Positions 1 through 4,923 of a stretch of 5,213 bases of DNA are shown in pieces. Origin of the DNA: an uncultured Prevotella sp. (GTDB taxonomy: Bacteria > Bacteroidota > Bacteroidia > Bacteroidales > Bacteroidaceae); NCBI GenBank assembly GCA_934183135.1, contig CAKPRX010000117.1:1-5213 (forward strand), in the 5' to 3' direction. The stretch's first letter is position 1, and every line of letters starts with the position of its first letter. The position numbers and the translations under genes are program-made. Under the pieces are notes generated by a model, which was given only the letters and a program-made list of their open reading frames with translations, had not been told where the DNA came from and searched no databases.

Positions 1-261
1 GATAAGATGCGGGGCGCGTACACCTATTTATATAATAGCCCACAGGAACGGCCAAAAAAAACCTCACGCAGCCGGTACCACCCACAGCCACACTACGAGG
101 AACCCAAAAGCAACAAAACATGCCTATCTGCCCTCTATCGGCCTATCTATAACCTTTTCATGGCCACACCCGCAAGTTTAGAGAGTACAACAGACTGATA
201 TACAACAGTATAGAGCTGACACATAGCAACTAAAAACGCTCACAAAGGCCCTCGCGGCTCT

Positions 262-281
262 CGCTGTGTGCGCACACAGCG
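262..281. repeat. 20-bp perfect palindrome (hairpin or operator)
   Basis: CGCTGTGTGC followed immediately by its exact reverse complement. As RNA it folds into an 8-bp stem with a GCGC loop. On the plus strand it is followed by CTTTGATTT, a poor T-tract, so it could be a weak terminator for a gene entering from the left. It could equally be a protein-binding site about 55 bp upstream of the -33 element at 336. The palindrome is seen directly; the role is open. Confidence 0.5.
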
Positions 282-304
282 CTTTGATTTATGTCAAGAA
301 AGAA

Positions 305-317
305 TATAGTTACTATA
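305..317. promoter_or_regulatory. Short palindrome TATAGT-T-ACTATA upstream of the promoter
   Basis: Two 6-bp arms (305-310 and 312-317) around a single T form a perfect dyad. Its right edge is 18 bp before the -33 TTG at 336-338, the usual location of an activator or repressor site. It lies in an A/T-rich tract that could also act simply as an UP-like element. No regulator family is recognised. Confidence 0.3.
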
Positions 318-335
318 GAAAAAAGTTCTAAAGTG

Positions 336-366
336 TTGCATGAAGTGCGAAATCGTCGTACCTTTG
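336..366 (+). promoter_or_regulatory. Bacteroidetes-type promoter (TTG / TAnnTTTG)
   Basis: TTG at 336-338 is followed after 20 bp by TACCTTTG at 359-366. This matches the Bacteroidetes primary sigma consensus (-33 TTG, about 19-21 bp spacer, -7 TAnnTTTG). The tract just upstream (about 300-333) is A/T-rich, as in strong promoters of this phylum. The predicted transcript start is about 370-373, and transcription runs rightward. It is the clearest promoter in the window and drives no conventional gene, only the short unit that terminates at 566. Confidence 0.75.
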
Positions 367-471
367 CATCGTCAAAAGGTTAATAGATTGTTTAGGTTAG
401 TAGTAATAGATTTAGGTTTTTAGTTATTAGGTTTTTAAGGTAGATTGACAGATTGTTTAACAAGGATGACA

Positions 472-534
472 ATGGAGGCCGTGAGGCTTTCATTCATTTT
501 GAAAGATTTTAAGTTAAACATAGTTTTACGCTGA
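472..534 (+). CDS. Possible micropeptide or leader peptide (20 aa)
   Basis: The frame runs from ATG 472-474 to TGA 532-534 and encodes MEAVRLSFILKDFKLNIVLR, a small, mildly basic peptide. An in-frame ATG lies two codons earlier (466-468). I prefer 472 because AAGGA at 462-466 sits 5 nt before it, a reasonable Shine-Dalgarno match. In support, the frame lies wholly inside a promoter-terminator unit. The stop codon is the last three bases of the 5' arm of the terminator stem, so a ribosome finishing the peptide would cover that arm, as in attenuation control. The peptide has no run of a single amino acid as in classic biosynthetic leaders, no signal peptide and no recognised family. At this length it could be chance. 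Confidence 0.35.
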   Translation: MEAVRLSFILKDFKLNIVLR

Positions 535-566
535 AGCTCGTTGATGAGTATCAGCGTATTTTTTTT
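528..566 (+). terminator. Intrinsic terminator of the small transcript
   Basis: ACGCTGA (528-534) pairs perfectly with TCAGCGT (551-557). An inner CTC/GAG pairing inside the loop can extend the stem. A run of eight T follows (559-566) after a single A. This is a textbook rho-independent terminator on the plus strand. The stop codon of the small frame lies in the 5' arm. Confidence 0.82.
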
Positions 567-679
567 GTCTATTAGCCAGGCCACCATCAGGAGCCAGCTG
601 ATATTGGCGACTGGCACCGACAGGGGGTGCACGGCTTTCCAGCCCGCTCATGCTGACGGACAACTCTCCAGCAGCTATC

Positions 680-694
680 GTAAAGATTTTTCCG
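680..694 (+). repeat. Direct repeat GTAAAGRTTTTTCCG, copy 1
   Basis: GTAAAGATTTTTCCG matches the copy at 1136-1150 at 14 of 15 bases. It lies two bases to the left of the first ArgR-like box (697-712), while the second copy lies just right of the third box (1115-1128). Repeat and box therefore travel together, suggesting a duplicated composite element rather than a chance match. A decayed, inverted relative may exist at 1061-1080. Confidence 0.4.
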
Positions 695-696
695 AG

Positions 697-712
697 AATG
701 TATAAATATACA
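697..712 (+). promoter_or_regulatory. ArgR-box-like site 1
   Basis: AATGTATAAATATACA contains the core TGTATAAATATACA, of the form TGnATAnnTATnCA. It resembles ARG boxes bound by the arginine repressor ArgR in other bacteria (E. coli consensus WNTGAATWWWWATTCANW). The same 16 bases recur in reverse at 1085-1100. ArgR binding is an inference from the motif. No arginine gene lies in the window, so the regulated promoter is unknown. Confidence 0.35.
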
Positions 713-839
713 TTTTCGCTCTTTCGGCATCGGGCGAGGGCTTTTCGGGCTTCTGTCTTTTGTCTGTACACTCGCCATGGGGGCAGCGGTGCCGGAAAAG
801 GGTATTTTCAGACTGCCCGAAAACGACCTTTAGAGTGCC

Positions 840-894
840 CGCGATGGTCATTAGAATCGTAATGACCATCGCGAGCAAAAAAATGACCGTCGCG
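840..894. repeat. Three related 13-mers on an exact 21-bp period
   Basis: CGCGATGGTCATT (840-852) is the exact reverse complement of AATGACCATCGCG (861-873), with an 8-nt loop. A third copy, AATGACCGTCGCG (882-894), is a direct repeat of the second with one mismatch, after another 8-nt spacer. The three units thus start every 21 bp, two helical turns, and would face the same side of the DNA. The first two also form a 13-bp perfect hairpin, but neither strand has a T-tract of terminator quality immediately after it. An operator array is the best reading; the ligand is unknown. Confidence 0.5.
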
Positions 895-1079
895 GCGACT
901 CCCAAAACCGGCCTCGCCGGAGCTGAAAATAGCGGTGAAAAACGCACTAAACGTCCCTATTTTGTAAAAGGTTGTTACTTTTTCGGTCCTCAAGATGCTC
1001 CGAAACGGCCCCGATGACCCCAAAAACAGTTCTGGACTGTTGAAAAATTCCGGAAAATAGGCCCCGAAAAGGGGGCGTT

Positions 1080-1133
1080 ACGACTGTATATTTATACATT
1101 ATAGCCACTCGTTTTGCATAAATATACAGTCGT
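1080..1133. repeat. 16-bp perfect inverted repeat holding two ArgR-like boxes
   Basis: ACGACTGTATATTTAT (1080-1095) and ATAAATATACAGTCGT (1118-1133) are exact reverse complements around a 22-nt spacer. The left arm carries box 2 (TGTATATTTATACATT, 1085-1100, the inverse of box 1). The right arm carries box 3 (TGCATAAATATACA, 1115-1128). Box centres are 30 bp apart, about three helical turns; paired E. coli ARG boxes are usually about 21 bp apart. Outside the arms, GCCCCGAAAA (1061-1070) and TTTTTCCGGGGC (1143-1154) extend the symmetry imperfectly, giving a possible stem-loop of about 94 nt. It may be an operator, an RNA structure at the 3' end of the permease mRNA, or a dispersed intergenic repeat. 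Confidence 0.5.
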
Positions 1134-1135
1134 GT

Positions 1136-1150
1136 GTAAAGGTTTTTCCG
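1136..1150 (+). repeat. Direct repeat GTAAAGRTTTTTCCG, copy 2
   Basis: GTAAAGGTTTTTCCG is the partner of the copy at 680-694 with one mismatch, 456 bp apart. It lies three bases right of the 1080-1133 inverted repeat. The arrangement repeat-box ... box-repeat could mark the ends of a small composite element, but no target-site duplication could be recognised. Confidence 0.4.
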
Positions 1151-1215
1151 GGGCATGTGCCAGGGTTATGGCCACGACCGGGGCCATGCCATTTCGCCTA
1201 ACGGCCACGGCACCC

Positions 1216-1250
1216 AGCCCCCTACCCGCCGCCACCCTTCGGGGGCTTTT
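1216..1250 (+). terminator. GC-rich hairpin, possible plus-strand terminator
   Basis: AGCCCCC (1216-1222) pairs with GGGGGCT (1241-1247) over an 18-nt loop, and the plus strand continues TTTTCG. It could stop plus-strand transcription about 50 bp before it would run antisense into the permease gene. On the minus strand it lies about 55 bp after the permease stop. It lacks a downstream T-tract there, so for that operon it would only stabilise the 3' end of the mRNA. Confidence 0.35.
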
Positions 1251-1301
1251 CGCCCTGTCAGCCTTTTATCTTTTGCCCTTCCACACGCGAGCCGTCAGTG
1301 A

Positions 1302-3152
1302 CTAAAAGGGGAAGATGAGGGGCAACACCCCGACCATGACCAGGCCCATGACGACCTGCAGGGGCAGGCCCACGCGCACATAGTCCATAAAGGTGTAGCG
1401 CCCGGCCTGCATAACCAGGGCGTTGGGCGGCGTAGAGAAAGGCGAGGCAAAGCACATGCTGGCTGCCACCGCCACCGCGAAGAGGAAGGGGTAGGGACTG
1501 AGCCCCAGCTCGGCGGCCGAGGCCATGGCTATGGGGGCCATGAGCACGGCCGTGGCGGTATTGCTGATAAACATGGTGAGCAGCGAGGTGGCAAAGTAGA
1601 TGCCGGCCAACAGGGGCAAGGGGCCCATGTCGCCCAGCGACTGGACCAGCCCATGCGAGAGCAGGGACGAGGCCCCGGTCTTCTCCAGGGCCACCGACAT
1701 GGGCATCATGGCGGCTATGAGCACTATGCTCTCCCAGTTGATGGTCTTGTAGGCGGCCTCGACATTCTTAAAACATCCCGTGAGCACCATGAGCACGGCA
1801 GCCAGCATGACGGCAGTGACCGGAGCCACAGGGATGAAGTCGAACACCATGAGGGCTATCATAAGCAGCATGATACAGGCCGCCACGGGTGCCTTGTAGT
1901 CCAGGGTTACACGGGCCGCCTCGGCCGCGGGCTGGCCTAACACCACCCAGCGGTCCTCATCGTTGCCCAGACGGCCGATATTGTCCCACGTACCCTGCAC
2001 CAAGAGCACATCGCCGGCGTGCAGACGGGTCTGGGCCAGTCCCTCCATAAGGTATTCGCCCCGCCGGCGTATGCCCACCACGTTAATGTGATACTGGGCG
2101 CGGAGAGGGGTGTCGCTGAGCAGCCGGTTGACAAAACGGGACGAGGGCAAGAGTACCAGCTCGGCCAGGCCGATGTCATAGAAAGCCATGCCGCCATCTT
2201 CGGCCGAGCCGGCAGACGACAGGGGCACAAGGCCATAGTCGGCCACAAAGCGGGCCGCATCTTCCTCGGTCCCTGAGAGGTAGAGCATGTCGCCGGCCCG
2301 CAGTCGGGTACCGGGGCCGGGCACCCGCTGCTCTACCTGCTTGAGCAGCCCCTTCTTGCGGCCACGCTCGCGGCGCAGCTCCAGCAGACTGAGGCCATAG
2401 CGGTTATGAAGGTCTATGTCGCCGATGGTACGGCCAGCCAGCGGAGAATGGGGAGCCACCTGGTAGCAGGCCAGACGGTCGGCCAGGCGATACTCGCTGA
2501 CCAGCTGGCGGGGCGACTTGCCCCGGCGCCCTGCCCTACCCTCCTCGACGGGACGGCGGCCCAAGAGCCAGCGGCTCAGCGGCAGAAGCACCACGATGCC
2601 CACGGCTATACACACCAGGCCCACAGGCAGAAAGGAGAAGAAGCCGAGCGGCTGGTGACCGCTCTCTACGAGGGCTTCCTGTATCACCAGGTTGGGCGGT
2701 GTGCCGATGAGGGTAAGCATGCCGCCCATACTGCTGGCAAAGGCCAACGGCATGAGCAGGCGCGAAGCCGGTATGCGCGCGCTGGCGGCCAGGCTCACCA
2801 CGATGGGTAGCATGAGGGCCACGGTGCCTGTGTTGCTGACAAAGGCGCCTATGACGGATGTTACTACGATAATAAGGAGAAAGAGGGCCAGCTCGCTGGT
2901 GCCGGCCAGGCGCATGATGCGGCCGCTAATCATCTTGGCCAGTCCGGTCTGGAAGATGGCACCGCCCACGACAAACAGCCCCACCATCATAATGACCACC
3001 TGGTTAGAAAAACCAGCCAGCGCCTCGGACGGGGTGAGGATGCCGAAGAGCAGCAGGAGGATAAGAGAACACAACGCCACCACATCGGAGCGTATCTTGC
3101 CGATGGCGAAAAAGAGGGCCGTAAGGGCCAGTATCGTCAGGGTTATAATCAT
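1302..3152 (-). CDS. SLC13/DASS-family permease with TrkA-C (RCK_C) insert
   Basis: An inner-membrane transporter of the divalent anion:sodium symporter type, 616 aa from ATG 3152. Hydrophobic segments fill residues about 1-200 and 420-616. The middle, about 217-400, is a soluble insert resembling two TrkA-C/RCK_C domains, each ending in a Gly-Asp-hydrophobic stretch (AGDMLYLSGT, AGDVLLVQGT). Both SNT signatures that in DASS proteins line the sodium and substrate sites are present (residues 106-108 and 530-532), each followed by a TPPN motif (GTPPN about 150, STPPN about 573). It appears complete and of usual length. A GTG start at 3203, just after the ispF stop, would add 17 residues; I prefer the ATG because it begins directly at the first membrane helix. 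It is last in the porU-porV-ispF series. Substrate (sulfate, dicarboxylate or other anion) cannot be assigned; RCK_C domains suggest ligand gating. Confidence 0.88.
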   Translation of the reverse strand: MIITLTILALTALFFAIGKIRSDVVALCSLILLLLFGILTPSEALAGFSNQVVIMMVGLFVVGGAIFQTGLAKMISGRIMRLAGTSELALFLLIIVVTSVIGAFVSNTGTVALMLPIVVSLAASARIPASRLLMPLAFASSMGGMLTLIGTPPNLVIQEALVESGHQPLGFFSFLPVGLVCIAVGIVVLLPLSRWLLGRRPVEEGRAGRRGKSPRQLVSEYRLADRLACYQVAPHSPLAGRTIGDIDLHNRYGLSLLELRRERGRKKGLLKQVEQRVPGPGTRLRAGDMLYLSGTEEDAARFVADYGLVPLSSAGSAEDGGMAFYDIGLAELVLLPSSRFVNRLLSDTPLRAQYHINVVGIRRRGEYLMEGLAQTRLHAGDVLLVQGTWDNIGRLGNDEDRWVVLGQPAAEAARVTLDYKAPVAACIMLLMIALMVFDFIPVAPVTAVMLAAVLMVLTGCFKNVEAAYKTINWESIVLIAAMMPMSVALEKTGASSLLSHGLVQSLGDMGPLPLLAGIYFATSLLTMFISNTATAVLMAPIAMASAAELGLSPYPFLFAVAVAASMCFASPFSTPPNALVMQAGRYTFMDYVRVGLPLQVVMGLVMVGVLPLIFPF

Positions 3153-3196
3153 AGCGTCAGAGGGTACTGTATTACGGATAGGGGTGCTGACGGGGA

Positions 3197-3211
3197 GAGC
3201 CACGGTGGCTC
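3197..3211. repeat. Small dyad over the ispF stop codon
   Basis: GAGCCAC (3197-3203) and GTGGCTC (3205-3211) form a 7-bp perfect dyad around one base. It covers most of the ispF stop codon (3210-3212) and the alternative GTG start of the permease at 3201-3203. If it folds in the mRNA, a one-base loop would open to three or more bases. Pairing would mask the GTG, which slightly favours the ATG at 3152 as the true permease start. Confidence 0.3.
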
Positions 3212-3692
3212 AGACCCGCTCTATAAGGGCCACGGCATAGGCACTGATGCCCTCCTCGCGGCCCGTGAAGCCCAGCCGCTCGGTGGTGGTGGCCTTGACA
3301 GACACGTCGTCCTCATCTATGCCCATCACCTGGGCCAGACAGGCCTTCATGGCAGGCACATGAGGATTTATCTTGGGTCGCTCAGCACACACGGTGGCGT
3401 CGATATTGCCCACCCGATAGCCACGGGTGGCCAGCAGGTCTACAGTCTTGCGCAGCAGTATCTTGCTGTCCACGTTGAGGGTGTCGGCCGATGTGTCGGG
3501 GAAGTGATAGCCTATGTCGCGCATATTGGCAGCCCCAAGGAGGGCATCGCAGATGGCGTGTATGAGCACATCGGCATCGCTGTGGCCCAAGAGACCCAGC
3601 GTATGGGGAATAAGGATGCCGCCGAGCCAGAGCTCGCGGCCGGCTACGAGCTTGTGTACGTCGTAGCCCATTCCAACTCGTATCTTTGTCAT
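3210..3692 (-). CDS. ispF: 2-C-methyl-D-erythritol 2,4-cyclodiphosphate synthase
   Basis: IspF (EC 4.6.1.12) converts 4-diphosphocytidyl-methylerythritol 2-phosphate to the cyclic diphosphate and CMP in the cytoplasmic MEP pathway to isoprenoids. The 160-aa product has the usual length. Near the N-terminus GYDVH supplies the metal ligands Asp11 and His13 (E. coli D8, H10). GHSDADVLIHAICDALLGA (from about residue 36) supplies the conserved His-Ser and the third ligand His45 (E. coli H42), followed by DIG and FPDT. The C-terminal block ATTTERLGFTGREEGI is the family signature for CDP binding. I chose ATG 3692, 10 bp after the porV stop; an upstream in-frame start would overlap porV and add 27 residues absent from the family. 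Close spacing suggests co-transcription with porV. No key residue is missing. Confidence 0.96.
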   Translation of the reverse strand: MTKIRVGMGYDVHKLVAGRELWLGGILIPHTLGLLGHSDADVLIHAICDALLGAANMRDIGYHFPDTSADTLNVDSKILLRKTVDLLATRGYRVGNIDATVCAERPKINPHVPAMKACLAQVMGIDEDDVSVKATTTERLGFTGREEGISAYAVALIERV

Positions 3693-3702
3693 AATTTCCG
3701 GA

Positions 3703-4884
3703 TTAGCGACGGCGGAAAATGTCCTTGATACCGTCCATGTCAAAACTGAGGGTGAAGCGCAGGGTCTGGTCAAGGGGGTTGCTCTTGGCCGTGGCGATAA
3801 CGTAGCCGGCGTCGAGAGAGAAGACCTTCATCTTGAAGCCGGCGCCCACGGTGAAGTACTTACGGTTGCCCTTGTTCTCGCTCTCGTGGTGATAGCCGGC
3901 ACGCAGGAAGAACTTGTCGTTGTACTCGTACTCGGTACCCACGCTCCAGTTAACCTCCTGGAGTTCCTCGGAGAAACCGTTGGGGGCATCGCTGAAACTC
4001 TTGAAGATGCCGCTGATGGACGATACATTCCAGTACTCGTCCTCCATACGGCGCTGGTAGTCCTCGGTCGACTCGCCATCGCGCTGCTTGGGGTAAGTAG
4101 GCACCAGCAGCTTGTTGGCGTCGGCTGCGAAGGTAATGCGGTTGTACTCGTCGATAGGAATCTTGAGCGAGGCACCAAGGCGCAGGTTGGTGGGGATAAA
4201 GTAGCTGTGGTCGTCGCCGCCAAAGGTAATCTTGCTACCCACATTAGAGATGTTGAGCCCCAGGCCGAGCTGGCACTCGCGCTGGCCGATATTGAGATAG
4301 TCCTGGTAGTAAGCGGCCAGGTCGGCCGCAAAGGCGGAGCCAGGGGCTGTATCGTCGGAAAAGTTGAACGTCAGGTCGGAGTATATCCACCGCACACCGG
4401 CCGCGATAGAGAACTTCTCGCTGAGCATAAGCGAGTAAGCCACGTCGAGCGACATCTCGTACGGGCTGATGGTCATAGCGTTGTCATCGGTATGCCCGTC
4501 CATGTACACCTCGCCCATGGAGAAATAGCGCATGGACGCCGACACCGCACTGTAGTCGCCTATGCGGTAGTAGCCGGCCAGGTAGGCCACATCCATATCG
4601 TTGACCAACTGGCGGAGCCACGGGGTATAGTTGAGAGCCACCCCGGCACGCGAGATGGCAAAGGGATACTTAGCCGGGTTCCAGTACTGCGAGTTAACGT
4701 CGGCATCGGTGGCCACACCCACATCGCCCATGCCGGCAGCGCGGGCATCGGGAGCTATGGTCTGCGAGGTTACCGAAGTGTTGACCGGGTTAAACATATT
4801 CTTCTTGTCCTGGGCGTGCAGGGGAGCTGCCACCAAGACCAGGAACAGCCCGAGTAGGCTACGGGTGATATTGTCTATGCTCAT
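3703..4884 (-). CDS. porV: Type IX secretion outer-membrane protein PorV (LptO)
   Basis: PorV is an outer-membrane beta-barrel related to the FadL family. It collects T9SS cargo from the translocon and, with the PorU sortase (and PorQ, PorZ), delivers it to the attachment complex where cargo is joined to A-LPS. The 393-aa product matches PorV length. Residues 1-24 are a signal peptide (hydrophobic LLGLFLVLVAAP, probable cut after HA, before Gln25). The mature N-terminus has the family-like block NPVNTSVTSQTIAPDARAAG followed by MGDVGVATDADVNSQYWNPA. The rest is alternating aromatic/small strands typical of a barrel, with a charged loop at about 265-290. It ends in FRRR rather than a terminal Phe. 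The gene starts 39 bp after porU and stops 10 bp before ispF, the order known in P. gingivalis. Assignment rests on motif, length and synteny together. Confidence 0.93.
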   Translation of the reverse strand: MSIDNITRSLLGLFLVLVAAPLHAQDKKNMFNPVNTSVTSQTIAPDARAAGMGDVGVATDADVNSQYWNPAKYPFAISRAGVALNYTPWLRQLVNDMDVAYLAGYYRIGDYSAVSASMRYFSMGEVYMDGHTDDNAMTISPYEMSLDVAYSLMLSEKFSIAAGVRWIYSDLTFNFSDDTAPGSAFAADLAAYYQDYLNIGQRECQLGLGLNISNVGSKITFGGDDHSYFIPTNLRLGASLKIPIDEYNRITFAADANKLLVPTYPKQRDGESTEDYQRRMEDEYWNVSSISGIFKSFSDAPNGFSEELQEVNWSVGTEYEYNDKFFLRAGYHHESENKGNRKYFTVGAGFKMKVFSLDAGYVIATAKSNPLDQTLRFTLSFDMDGIKDIFRRR

Positions 4885-4923
4885 ATCTATGTTTTCTACG
4901 CTATAAATAACGGCTATGAGGGC

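Larger units (their letters stand above)
1..330. other. Intergenic stretch without a recognisable gene
   Basis: No open frame here resembles a protein. The only plus-strand frame of any length (7-198) is short, rich in Pro, Ser and Thr, and without domain or hydrophobic pattern. No tRNA arms are visible. The stretch holds a 20-bp perfect palindrome (262-281) and a 13-bp palindrome (305-317). From about 285 rightward it becomes very AT-rich, which fits the upstream part of the promoter at 336-366. It may also contain the upstream or downstream flank of a gene beyond the left edge, but nothing in the sequence decides this. Confidence 0.6.
371..566 (+). ncRNA. Small transcript of about 195 nt with an AT-rich leader
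   Basis: The transcript is inferred from the promoter at 336-366 and the intrinsic terminator at 528-566. Its first 90 nt are AT-rich and contain repeated TAGRTT hexamers at 384, 393, 407, 413, 428 and 441, with a CAGATT variant at 449. A 20-22 codon frame follows (466 or 472 to 534) and ends inside the terminator stem. The unit could be a regulatory RNA, an mRNA for a micropeptide, or a leader whose downstream gene has been lost, since no plus-strand gene follows before 1301. I recognise no Rfam family in it. Confidence 0.5.
567..1301. other. Intergenic region of about 730 bp, rich in inverted repeats
   Basis: No frame here is convincing as a gene. The short frames overlap one another on both strands, and several begin exactly on the repeated box ATGTATAAATATACA, which happens to read M-Y-K-Y-T. 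Besides the boxes at 697, 1085 and 1115 and the 13-mers at 840-894, small hairpins occur at 614-630 (GCACC/GGTGC), 908-920 (CCGGC/GCCGG), 1025-1041 (AACAGT/ACTGTT), 1061-1076 (GCCCC/GGGGC) and 1168-1187 (ATGGCC/GGCCAT). The stretch follows the permease stop codon, so its right half probably contains the 3' end of that operon's mRNA. No strong minus-strand terminator with a T-tract is visible; the best is the 1025-1041 hairpin, read on the minus strand with five T. Confidence 0.6.

Noticed and set aside
7..198. Plus-strand 63-aa frame at the left edge
   Set aside because: No initiation signal, domain or plausible composition; the frame overlaps no promoter and looks like chance.
292..297. TTGACA on the minus strand as a -35 box
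   Set aside because: Bacteroidetes promoters do not use the E. coli -35 consensus, and no TAnnTTTG follows at the right distance on that strand.
840..894. CRISPR-like array
   Set aside because: Three 13-mers with 8-bp spacers are far shorter than CRISPR repeats and spacers, one copy is inverted, and no cas gene is present.
675..947. Minus-strand 90-aa frame with a hydrophobic stretch, GTG start
   Set aside because: Its hydrophobic segment is largely the translation of the 13-mer repeats at 840-894. It lacks a promoter, and several other frames overlap it on both strands.
697..1128. Family of small proteins beginning M-Y/H-K-Y-T
   Set aside because: Frames starting at each ArgR-like box share these residues only because the box reads ATG TAT AAA TAT ACA. 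After the box the products are unrelated, so the DNA motif, not a protein, is conserved.
2692..3240. Plus-strand open frame of 182 codons
   Set aside because: Antisense to the permease. Its Met/Arg/Thr-rich composition is what the complement of hydrophobic helices gives; there is no domain or promoter.
3693..3773. Extended N-terminus for IspF (27 extra residues)
   Set aside because: The extension overlaps the porV 3' end and has no counterpart in the family; the ATG at 3692 starts directly at the conserved metal-ligand strand.
3886..4857. Plus-strand open frame of 323 codons
   Set aside because: It lies wholly antisense to porV, which has a signal peptide, right length and synteny. The frame is a by-product of GC-rich codon use, and its product has no recognisable domain.
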